DNA from: Alphaproteobacteria bacterium
Lineage (GTDB): Bacteria; Pseudomonadota; Alphaproteobacteria; Reyranellales; Reyranellaceae
NCBI GenBank assembly: GCA_019635875.1
Contig: JAHBYP010000004.1
Coordinates: 512,001-576,000 of the forward strand
Length of the DNA stretch: 64,000 nucleotides
Direction: 5' to 3'
Within the stretch, counting starts at the first letter, position 1, and every line of letters starts with the position of its first letter. Shown here piece after piece: positions 9,273 to 17,500 of the stretch. Both the position numbers and the translations under genes were made by a program. Below the pieces are notes generated by a model that saw nothing but the letters and a program-made list of their open reading frames with translations, ran no database searches and was not told where the DNA came from.

Positions 9273-10102
9273 CCGGCGCGCCCTCGCTCGACCTGCGCGA
9301 GAGCCTCTGGCGCGCGATCATGCGCTGGGGCGCCTGCCTGGTCGCGGTGCTGCTGGCGCATGGCGCGATCGCCGCCGGCCTGCTCGCCTGGCCCGAGCCC
9401 GAGGACCAGGGTGCGCCGCCCGCCTCGCCGATCATGATCGACCTGACGCCGGCGGCCACGCCGATGGCCTCGATCGAGGACGTCTCCAGGCTGATCCCCG
9501 AGCCTGACGCACCCGAGCCGCTGCCGCCGGCGCGCAACCCGGTCCTCGACATGCTGCCGACGCCGGAGCCGCCGCCCGAGGTGAAGATCGAGATCGAAAT
9601 CGAGATTCCGCCGCCCGAACCACCGCCGCCGGTCGACCTCACGCCGCCGCCGCCGAAGGTCGTGCAGAAGCCACCGCCGAAGCCGCCCGAGAAGGTCGTG
9701 ACCAAACGCGCCCAGCCCGCGCGCGCGCCGCCCAGCCCGGCGCCGGCCGCCGCGACCGCATCGGGTGCGCCCTCGCCCACGCCGCCGGCCGCGGTGCCGC
9801 AGGCCAACCCGCACGCCGCGGCATCGTGGAAGGGCGCGCTGCTGGCGCATCTCGCGCGCCACAAGCGCTATCCCCGCGCGGCGCAGAATCGCGGCGACGA
9901 AGGCATCGTCTATCTGCGCTTCACCATGACACGCCACGGCGGGGTGATCGCCCAGCGAATCGAGAAGCCGTCGGGCCACCAGTTGCTCGACCTCGAGGCG
10001 TCCGACCTCGTGCGCCGCGCCCAGCCGCTGCCGACGCCGCCCGCCGACGTGCCGGGCGAAAGCTTCGAGTTCGTCGTGCCGATCCAGTTCCGGCTGCGTT
10101 GA
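9269..10102 (+). CDS. tonB: TonB energy-transducing protein
   Basis: 277 residues: one N-terminal membrane anchor (about residues 10-38), a long Pro/Glu/Lys-rich linker (PPPEPPPPVDLTPPPPKVV and similar) that spans the periplasm, and a C-terminal TonB domain (YPRAAQNRGDEGIVYLRF, then EASDLVRRAQPLPTPP). It passes energy from ExbBD to outer-membrane receptors. No receptor or siderophore gene is adjacent, so the operon probably serves receptors encoded elsewhere. A family B repeat follows the stop at 10108. Confidence 0.95.
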   Translation: MTGAPSLDLRESLWRAIMRWGACLVAVLLAHGAIAAGLLAWPEPEDQGAPPASPIMIDLTPAATPMASIEDVSRLIPEPDAPEPLPPARNPVLDMLPTPEPPPEVKIEIEIEIPPPEPPPPVDLTPPPPKVVQKPPPKPPEKVVTKRAQPARAPPSPAPAAATASGAPSPTPPAAVPQANPHAAASWKGALLAHLARHKRYPRAAQNRGDEGIVYLRFTMTRHGGVIAQRIEKPSGHQLLDLEASDLVRRAQPLPTPPADVPGESFEFVVPIQFRLR

Positions 10103-10107
10103 ATCTT

Positions 10108-10174
10108 CTGTCATCCCGGGCGAAGCGAGGGATCTACGATCGTCCAGGATCCCTCGCCGCGCTTGGAATGACAG
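10108..10174. repeat. Palindromic repeat, family B
   Basis: An inverted repeat running CTGTCATCCCGGGCGAAGCG to its partner ending GGAATGACAG, between convergent tonB and the dehydrogenase at 10134. It overlaps the 3' end of the dehydrogenase coding sequence and specifies that protein's last residues. A terminator role for tonB is likely. Confidence 0.8.
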
Positions 10175-11036
10175 GGCCGAACGTCCGCGCGATCACCGGC
10201 CAGTAGGACGCGCCGTCGCCACGCGCGATCGCGCGCTTCATCAGCTCGGCGGCGTTGGCCGCGCCCGCGGCCTCGACCTTGCCCGAGGCGGCGAGGTCGA
10301 GCGCGTAGCCGAGATCCTTCAGCATGTACTCGGCCGAGAAGGCGCGCTCCGGGAATACGCCCGGCAGCATCGCCTTCATGCCGTGGTTGCGCAGCGCGAA
10401 GCTGTCGGCCGAGCCCCTGGTCAGGGTCTCGAACAGCCGCGTGCCATCCATGCCGTTGTTGCGCGCGATGGCGAGCGCCTCGGCCAGCGCCACCACGGTC
10501 TGCGCCAGCACCATGTTGTTCATGATCTTGGCGATCTGCCCGGCGCCGACTTCGCCGCAATGGCTGACCTCGCTGGCCATGGCGCGCAGCAGCTTCTCGA
10601 TGCGCGCGAACACGGCATCGCCACCGCCGACCATGATGCTGAGCGTGCCGTCGATCGCCGCCTGGCGCGTGCGCGCCACCGGTGAGTCGGCATAGTCGAC
10701 GCCAAGGGCGGCGAAGCGTCGCGCGAGATCGCGCGACAGCGGCACCGGCGAGGTGCCGAGATCGACGATCGTCTGGCCGCTGCGCGCCAGCGCCAGCAGG
10801 CCGCCCTCGCCTTGGCAGACCTGCGCCAGCTCCCGGCCGCCGGGCAGCGACAGGAAGACGATGTCGGCGGCGCGCATCAGCACGGCGAGCGACTCGGCGC
10901 GCCCCACGCCATGCGCGGCCAGGCGCGCCAGCGGATCGGTCGACAGATCGAAGGCGATGACCTGATGGCCGCTCTTGCGCGCGAGATTGGCGCACATCGG
11001 CTCGCCCATGGTGCCCAGCCCGATGAAACCCAGCAC
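10134..11036 (-). CDS. NAD(P)-dependent beta-hydroxyacid dehydrogenase (3-hydroxyisobutyrate dehydrogenase family)
   Basis: 300 residues. The N-terminal Rossmann motif is GFIGLGTMGEPM (residues 3-14), and the catalytic Lys170 lies in GAGQIAKIMNN, both typical of the family. GRELAQVC and NHGMKAM occur in expected places. It should oxidise or reduce a small beta-hydroxyacid (3-hydroxyisobutyrate, tartronate semialdehyde or succinic semialdehyde type); the substrate cannot be told. The last ~11 residues (VIPSAARDPGRS) are read from the family B repeat and are not part of the conserved fold. Confidence 0.92.
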   Translation of the reverse strand: MLGFIGLGTMGEPMCANLARKSGHQVIAFDLSTDPLARLAAHGVGRAESLAVLMRAADIVFLSLPGGRELAQVCQGEGGLLALARSGQTIVDLGTSPVPLSRDLARRFAALGVDYADSPVARTRQAAIDGTLSIMVGGGDAVFARIEKLLRAMASEVSHCGEVGAGQIAKIMNNMVLAQTVVALAEALAIARNNGMDGTRLFETLTRGSADSFALRNHGMKAMLPGVFPERAFSAEYMLKDLGYALDLAASGKVEAAGAANAAELMKRAIARGDGASYWPVIARTFGPVIPSAARDPGRS

Positions 11037-11103
11037 GATCGCCTCCTCCCATTGTCAACGACGATGCGCCGCCGCATCCTGGCCGCCGGGCAGCGAGGAC
11101 AGC

Positions 11104-11397
11104 ATGCGCACGAGACATCTACCGGCGGCGATCATCGTCGCTACGTTCTTCGGCGGCAACGCGATCGCCCAGGGCGTGCCCGGCGGATGCATGGACGCGG
11201 CGGAGAAGGATGTCCGGGCGCGCCGCGAGCAGCCGACGGCGGCGCGCGTGCTGCCCTGCACCGCCCAGGCCAATGGCGGCAAGGCCTGCACGCAGCAGGA
11301 TCGCGTCATCGAGATCGACGCCGCGCGCGACTCCGGCAGGGCGACGCACGTCTATATCTGCAACTTCCCCGCCGTGCGGCTGCTGTCGACGCGCTGA
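11104..11397 (+). CDS. Small secreted protein of unknown function
   Basis: 97 residues. The start at MRTRHLPAAI (11104) has GAGGA just upstream. An N-terminal signal peptide (to about NAIAQG) precedes a short mature domain with four Cys residues (GGCMDAA, LPCTAQ, KACTQQ, YICNF), so two disulfides in the periplasm are plausible. No family is recognised. A family B repeat lies just downstream. Confidence 0.65.
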   Translation: MRTRHLPAAIIVATFFGGNAIAQGVPGGCMDAAEKDVRARREQPTAARVLPCTAQANGGKACTQQDRVIEIDAARDSGRATHVYICNFPAVRLLSTR

Positions 11398-11426
11398 GGC
11401 GACATCCGGGCGGGCCGGAACGCCGT

Positions 11427-11490
11427 TGTCATCCCGCGCGAAGCGAGGGATCCACGTCGGCCGTGGATCCCTTGCTGCGCTCGGGACAGT
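11427..11490. repeat. Palindromic repeat, family B
   Basis: An inverted repeat from TTGTCATCCCGCGCGAAGCG to TGCTGCGCTCGGGACAG, with an inner stem GATCCACG/CGTGGATC. It lies between convergent small genes at 11104 and 11512 and probably acts as a terminator for one or both. Confidence 0.8.
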
Positions 11491-11511
11491 CGCGTGCGAT
11501 TGGCGCCGAGG

Positions 11512-11823
11512 TCAGGCGGCGGCGAGCGCGATGGCCCACTTGTGTCGGGTGCGCGGCGCGCTGCGCGATGTCGCGCCGGTTCGGGCGCGCTTGGGATCCG
11601 GGCGCCGCTGACCGCGCCAGTCGCCGCGCAGTCCCGGTGGCGGCTCCCTGGCATCGAGCTGGCGATAGACATACTGAACCTTGCGCACGCTCGGCGATCC
11701 GTCATGCGTGGTGAAAATTTCCACGCAATCGCCCGGCTCAACGACCAATAGAATGCCGGGCTCGTACCAAAGACCGTCACAGCGTGCGAGCAGGCCCGGC
11801 TCGAGGAAAAATGCCTTGGGCAA
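11512..11823 (-). CDS. Small protein of unknown function
   Basis: 103 residues, apparently using a TTG start at 11823 preceded by GGGAG. The first ~55 residues look like a small beta-barrel (GILLVVEPGDCVEIFTTHDG, VRKVQYVY); the Arg-rich remainder is probably disordered. No signal peptide. The upstream 110 bp (11824-11936) are AT-rich and probably carry its promoter. Confidence 0.55.
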   Translation of the reverse strand: MPKAFFLEPGLLARCDGLWYEPGILLVVEPGDCVEIFTTHDGSPSVRKVQYVYRQLDAREPPPGLRGDWRGQRRPDPKRARTGATSRSAPRTRHKWAIALAAA

Positions 11824-11936
11824 ATGCCTTACTCCCTACAGTACATCTTCAATAATCCGCCCTAAATCGGCATCTGTAAATGGCATTTATCGATTTTCTG
11901 ATGAATCTTTGATGGTACGATCTTAGTCCTTTGATT

Positions 11937-12803
11937 TTACGAAGAAATATGCGTTTGAAGTGCAATCCATTGTCCTGGCGGCAGACCGTAGGCCCGGTGG
12001 AAAAGACGCGTCATATGGCTTTGATCGGCAAAGCCGCTGGCCGCTGCGGCTAGCGCCAGCGAGGCCCCCGAGCGCATCAGGCTGCGGGCGCGGTCGAGAC
12101 GGCGCATCACCAGGTAGCGGTACGGGCTGGTGCCAAGACAGGCGCGGAAGTGACGGGTCAATGCGTAGCGCGACTGCCCCGTCGCCCCCTCCAGCTCGGC
12201 TGAGGTCACGCCGCGCGTGAGATTGGCCTCGAGCATCTCGCGCGCCCGGCCGACGGCGCGCCAGTCGCGCGCCGACAGCCGCCGGGGCCGCAGCGACGAA
12301 TCGGCGGCGGCCAGGGCTTCCGCCAGGTCGAGGATCACCTGGTCGCGCCGCAACTCCTCGAGCGGCCGGTCGAGGCCTTCGAGCGCCGGTGCGATGGCCC
12401 CCGCGATCCGCCGGTTGCTCGACACCGTGTCGCGCACGAAGGGCAAAGTTCGGCATTCCCCGCCCAGCGCGTCGCGGATGACGCCGGGCTCGACATAGAG
12501 AATGCGGTAGCGGAAGCCATCCTCGGTGCCGGCGTGCCCGTCATGGGTCTCGTCGGGATGCAGCACGAAGACCTGCCCGGCCACGCTGCTCTCGCTGCTG
12601 CCGCGATAGCGGAAGGATTGCACGCCACCCAGCGTGCAGCCGATGGCGTAGGTGTCGTGACGGTGCGGGTCGTAGGCATGGCCGGCGAAGCGCGCCTCGA
12701 CGCGCTCCAGCCCCGGCTCGGGCGGCGCGACGCGGATCCAGTCGCCGCACGAACGTTCAAGACCACCGGGCGCAGGAACACCGATATGCGAGGCCATGTG
12801 CAT
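11937..12803 (-). CDS. AraC family transcriptional regulator
   Basis: About 288 residues from the ATG at 12803 (12797 is also possible); the upstream in-frame Arg/Pro-rich extension is not protein-like. An N-terminal cupin-like sensor domain contains YDPHRHDTYAIG and FVLHPDETHDG. The C-terminal double HTH contains TGQSRYALTRHFRACLGTSP and AAASGFADQSHMTRLFHRA. It is divergent from a LysE exporter with only ~20 bp between the starts, so it very probably senses the exporter's substrate and controls that gene, as in many AraC-LysE pairs. Confidence 0.92.
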   Translation of the reverse strand: MHMASHIGVPAPGGLERSCGDWIRVAPPEPGLERVEARFAGHAYDPHRHDTYAIGCTLGGVQSFRYRGSSESSVAGQVFVLHPDETHDGHAGTEDGFRYRILYVEPGVIRDALGGECRTLPFVRDTVSSNRRIAGAIAPALEGLDRPLEELRRDQVILDLAEALAAADSSLRPRRLSARDWRAVGRAREMLEANLTRGVTSAELEGATGQSRYALTRHFRACLGTSPYRYLVMRRLDRARSLMRSGASLALAAAASGFADQSHMTRLFHRAYGLPPGQWIALQTHISS

Positions 12804-12823
12804 CCATATCAGAGTCCCCTGAG

Positions 12824-13417
12824 ATGGAGGAATTGCCCGGCTTCCTGCTGGCCGGCCTGGCCCTGGCCGGCAGCCCGGGCCCGGCAGTGCTGAGCCTGGC
12901 CGCCTGCGCCGCCGCCTTCGGCCCACGCCGCAGCCTGGCCTATCTCGCGGGCATCGTGCTGGGCATGGTGGGCGTGATGGCGATCACGTCGAGCGGCGTG
13001 GTCGGCCTGCTGCTGGCGATCCCCGGGGCGACGCCCGTGCTGGCGATCCTCGCCGCCGTCTATTTCGTCCACCTCGCCTGGCAGATTGCCACCGCGCCGC
13101 CGCTCGGCGCGGCTTCGACCGAACGGCCGCGACCTTCGTTCGTCACCGGCCTGGTGCTGTCGCTGGTCAATCCCAAGGGCTACGCCGCGATGGCGGCGCT
13201 GTTCTCCGGCTTCACCCTGCTGCGCGGCGCGCCGGCCCTGGACGTCGCGGCCAAGATCGCGGTGCTCCTGCCGCTCGTCGCCGCATCGGGCGCCACCTGG
13301 CTGCTGGCCGGCGTGGCGCTCACCGGCCTGTTCCGCCGGCCGCGCAGCAACCGCATCGTCAACGTGATATTCGCCGTGCTGTTGCTGGTCTCCGTCGCGG
13401 CGGCGCTGCCGCTCTGA
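12824..13417 (+). CDS. LysE/RhtB family amino acid exporter
   Basis: 197 residues with about six hydrophobic segments and the family signature GSPGPAVLSLAA near the N-terminus; SLVNPKGYAAMAALFSGF is the conserved central NPK block. The family exports amino acids or derivatives across the inner membrane. The substrate is unknown; the divergent AraC regulator at 11937 is the likely controller. Confidence 0.9.
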   Translation: MEELPGFLLAGLALAGSPGPAVLSLAACAAAFGPRRSLAYLAGIVLGMVGVMAITSSGVVGLLLAIPGATPVLAILAAVYFVHLAWQIATAPPLGAASTERPRPSFVTGLVLSLVNPKGYAAMAALFSGFTLLRGAPALDVAAKIAVLLPLVAASGATWLLAGVALTGLFRRPRSNRIVNVIFAVLLLVSVAAALPL

Positions 13418-13529
13418 GATGCCGGAATAAGGCAGTCAGAATGAACCAAATGTGGTGCAACGCCGCAGAGCCGCTGTTGCGGCTCTCTGCTAAAAGACAG
13501 CCTCATCCCTTCCGGAGAGTAGCGGCGAG

Positions 13530-13841
13530 ATGAAAGTCTTCGTTGGTGTGTTGGCGCTGAGCCTGTGCGCCGGTTCGCAGGCTGGTCTGGCTCTTGAGGA
13601 TTGTGTGAACGTCGAGCCGTGGCGCAAGCGCCCGGTCAATTGCCAAGGCAGCGGCTTCGACGATCTCAGCCGCGATCTCGAGGCGATGCAGGCGAACATG
13701 AAGGGCAGCGGCAACGATCTGCGGCTGCGCACCCCGCCTTCCAACGCCCGCTGCATCTTCATGAACGGCCGCAAGGCGCGCGTGGCTCCCTGCGGCGAGC
13801 CGCTCTCGCCGAGCGAGGCGAAGATCCTCCTCGACTATTAG
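13530..13841 (+). CDS. Small secreted protein of unknown function
   Basis: 103 residues with an N-terminal signal peptide (MKVFVGVLALSLCAGSQAG). The mature part has four Cys (EDCVNV, VNCQGS, ARCIFM, APCGEP) and a charged helix between. The start lies after CCGGAGAGTAGCGGCGAG. No family is recognised. It stands alone between a LysE gene and a convergent DUF1697 gene. Confidence 0.65.
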   Translation: MKVFVGVLALSLCAGSQAGLALEDCVNVEPWRKRPVNCQGSGFDDLSRDLEAMQANMKGSGNDLRLRTPPSNARCIFMNGRKARVAPCGEPLSPSEAKILLDY

Positions 13842-13965
13842 GCGGAATGCGCCCGCCACCCACAATCGGGGGAGTGAAAGGCGGCGGGCGCAACCATTGA
13901 GGAAGAACGCCGATTCCCCCACGATGGCAGGGGGACAACGACTCGGCCTCGTTCCGGTTCCCTGC

Positions 13966-14478
13966 TCAAGGCAGCTGCGCCATTTCGACCAGTTTGGCGA
14001 TCGTGTTCATGTTGCGCGCCGTGCCCGGGCGCGCCGCGGGGATGTCGAGCTTCGAACGGCCCATGTCCTCGCCGTAGCGCACGTAGATCTCGCGCACGCC
14101 CAGGCGCATCTCCTCGCTGCCCCGCCCGCGCGCGCGGCTGAGCGCATCCGCAGGCGGCGCCTCGTCGAGGAAGATGGCGACGACGCGCCTGGCCGGCGCG
14201 TCGGGAAACGGATTGGCCTTCAGCACCGCATCCATCTCATCCGCCGTCCGGACGGCGACGCGCACCGGCTTGCCGGCGCGCGCCTGCAGACGCTCTTCCA
14301 GCAGGGCCTTGACCTTGGCCGCCGATGGCCGCGCGCTGAAGACCACATTGCCGCTGGCGATGTAGGTCCTGACTTGCGCGAAGCCCGACGCCTCGCAGAT
14401 CGCGCGCAACTCGGCCATCGGCAGCAGGCCGGTACCGCCGACATTCACCGCGCGCAGGAGAGCGATGTAGACCGTCAT
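13966..14478 (-). CDS. DUF1697 family protein
   Basis: 170 residues matching DUF1697 from end to end: MTVYIALLRAVNVGGTG at the N-terminus, VRTYIASGNVVFSA in the middle and GTARNMNTIAKL near the C-terminus. The family has a known fold but no established function. It is divergent from the large AAA+ gene at 14593, sharing a ~110-bp intergenic region. Confidence 0.92.
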   Translation of the reverse strand: MTVYIALLRAVNVGGTGLLPMAELRAICEASGFAQVRTYIASGNVVFSARPSAAKVKALLEERLQARAGKPVRVAVRTADEMDAVLKANPFPDAPARRVVAIFLDEAPPADALSRARGRGSEEMRLGVREIYVRYGEDMGRSKLDIPAARPGTARNMNTIAKLVEMAQLP

Positions 14479-14592
14479 GCGGCGACAATAACGGGCTTTG
14501 CACTACGCCGCGCCCCGATCCTCAAGAACCATGCGGCTTTAAATGCGCGCCGCTATGATGTCTCCCTTGCACACGCACCGGTCGTAGCGAGC

Positions 14593-17500
14593 ATGTGGAC
14601 CATCGTCTTGAGCATCGTCGCCGGCGGACTGGCCGGCGGCCTCGTCTGTTACGTCGTGCTGCGTCTGCCCGAGGTGCGCGCGCAGACGGCGGCGGCAGAG
14701 GCCACAACTACGGCCGGCGAGTCGGCGGAGCCGCTGGCCACCGCCCTGACCGGGATCGGCCAGGATCTGCAGGCGCCGGCCGATGCGACCAGCCATCCGT
14801 CGCAGGTAGCCGATCTGCCGGGTTACAAGGCGGCGCTGGCAGCGATGCGACGCCCCGAGGCCACGACCGAGCTGATCGGCCAGTATGCGCTGGGCGACAA
14901 CTGGCCGCTGGCGTGCGCCGCCTTCACCGTCCTCGCCGAGCGCCCCGACCGCCAGAGCCTGTGCGACGCCGCGCTGCGCCGCCTGACGGAGATCTACCCC
15001 TACCCGGTGTACTTCGCCGTGCGCTACTTCACGAGCCTGCCTCAGCGGCCGCCTGTCGGCGCGGTGTTCGCCGCCGTGCAGGATTGGTGGCAGAGCAACA
15101 GCGCCATCCGCAGCGCGCTGCAGGATTACCTCGTCAAGAGCGCCGAGCTCGGCGACCGACCGGTCTTCGGCGACTCGCTCGATCGGCAGAAGCCGCTCGA
15201 AGCCGAGGCCATCGCGCGGATGCTCCAGGCCCTGCAGCACCCTTTCGCAACGGAGTTGCTGGCGGCGCTGCGCAACTGGCAGGAGACGCGCGTCGATCGT
15301 GAATACCTGCGCTCCGTCGGCACGCTGTGGGAACCGGCGGAACAAGACAAGCTGCTCGTGCTGCCGCAGAGCTGGAACGTCCAGCTGGCGAGCGCGCTGC
15401 AGGCGTTGCGCCAGCGGCGGCCGCGCTCGTTGCTCGTATGCGGCGATCCGCATGTCGGCAAGACCGCCTTCATCAGCCTGCTCTCGGCCGAGCTGCGCAA
15501 TGATGGCTGGACCGTCTTCGCCGCCAGCGGCACGACGATCATGGCCGACCAGTCGTACATCGGCGAACTCGAGGGTCGGGTGCGCAAGATGATCGAAGCG
15601 CTGCACGCGCGGCGGCGCATCGTCTGGGTCGTCGGCGACATGGCGCAGATGGCGAGCGCAGGCATGCATCGCTATCAGACCGCCAGCGTCCTCGACCAGA
15701 TTCTGCCGGCGATCATCGCGGGGGAGCTGATCGTCATCGGCGAGAGCGCCCAGACTGCCGCCACGCACCTGTTCCAGGTCCGGCCCTCGCTGCGCCCACT
15801 GATCGAGCTGGTGCCGCTGCAGGCGATGGATGACGACGCCACGGCGACGTTGGCCCATCAGGTCGCCGCCCGCATCGCGGCCATCGGCAAAGTCTCGGTG
15901 CCGGCGCCGGCTGTGGACGCCGCGATGGATCTCGCGCTGCACTATCTCGGCGCCGGCCGGCTGCCCGGCGTCGCGCTCGAATTGCTCAAGCGCGCCGCCG
16001 ACCGCTCGATCGCCGCCGGTGAATCTGCGCTGAGTCCCGACAGCGTGGTCGCCACGCTGTCACAGATCTCGGGCCTGCCCGAGGTCATTCTCAATGCCGG
16101 CCAACGTGTCGATCTCGATGCTGTCCGCGCGTTCTTCGCCCACCGCGTGATGGGTCAGGACGAGGCAGTGCGCGCCATCGTCGACCGCATCGCCATGCTG
16201 AAGGCCGGCCTGACCGATCCCGGCAAGCCGATCGGCGTTTTCCTGTTCGCCGGCCCCACGGGCACGGGCAAGACCGAGCTGGCCAAGACCACGGCCGAGT
16301 TCCTGTTCGGCTCGCCCGATCGGCTGGTGCGGCTCGACATGAGCGAGTTTCAGAACGTCGAATCGATGGCCAAGATCATCGGCCGCGACGATCGCGGCGG
16401 CGACTCGCTGATCGACCGTATCCGCAAGCAGCCGTTCTCGGTGGTGCTGCTCGACGAGTTCGAGAAGGCCCATCCGAATTGCTGGGATCTCTTTCTGCAG
16501 ATGTTCGACGACGGCAGGCTGAGCGACGCCAGCGGCAACGAGGCGGACTTCCGGCACTGCATCATCATCCTTACCTCGAACCTCGGTGCCACCCTGCACC
16601 GCGGCAGCGGGCTGGGCTTCCTGCCCGATCCCGGCATCTTCACGTCCGAGCAGGTGATGAAGACCATCGAGGGCACCTTCCGGCCGGAGTTCGTCAACCG
16701 CATCGACAAGGTGATCGTCTTCCGCCAGCTCTCGCGCGAGCTGATGCGCATCATCGTGCACAAGGAACTCGCCGCCATCGAGGCGCGCCGCGGTCTACGC
16801 GAGCGCGCCTGGGCGGTGGAGTGGGAAGCTTCGGCCATCGAGTTCCTGCTCGATCGCGGCTTTTCGCTGGAGATGGGCGCGCGCCCGCTGAAGCGGGCGA
16901 TCGATCAGCATCTGCTGGCACCGCTGGCCGCGACCCTGGTCGAGCACCGCTTCCCCGAGGGCGACCAGTTCCTGTTCGTGCGCTCCAACGGCCAGGCTAT
17001 AGAGGTCGAGTTCGTCGACCCCGATGCAGGGGCGGCCGAGCCCGCGCCGCCGGAGGACGGCGAGGAGGCCGAGCGCTCGCTGCCGGCGATCATCCTGCGT
17101 CCGCTGGGTACCGCGGAAGAGCGCGCCTCGCTCGCCGCCCATTGGCGGCAGATCGAAGCCGAGATCGCCGGCGAGGCCTGGCACGCGCAGGTCGACGAAC
17201 TGCGCCAGGCACTGGCCGATCCGGACATCTGGCAGCGCACCGACCGGCATTGCACGTTCTCGCGCATGGAGCTGGCCGATCGCATCGCCGAGGCGGCGCG
17301 CACGGCGGAGGGCCTGTTGCGGCGCTACGAGGCGACCAGGGGACGCGAAGCGCGCGCCGCCCGCGAGCTCGGCGGGCGGCTGGCGCTGCAGCTGTGGAAC
17401 GTCGCCCAGGGCTTGGCCGACTTCCGCACGGACGCGCCGGTCGACGCGCTGCTGCGCATCGAGCCGATCCTCGATGCCGGCGACGACGGCCGGCAGGCGA

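Noticed and set aside
13897..14592. N-terminal extension of the AAA+ frame by 232 codons
   Set aside because: It runs antisense to the well-supported DUF1697 gene and is Arg/His-rich; the ATG at 14593 begins a membrane anchor.
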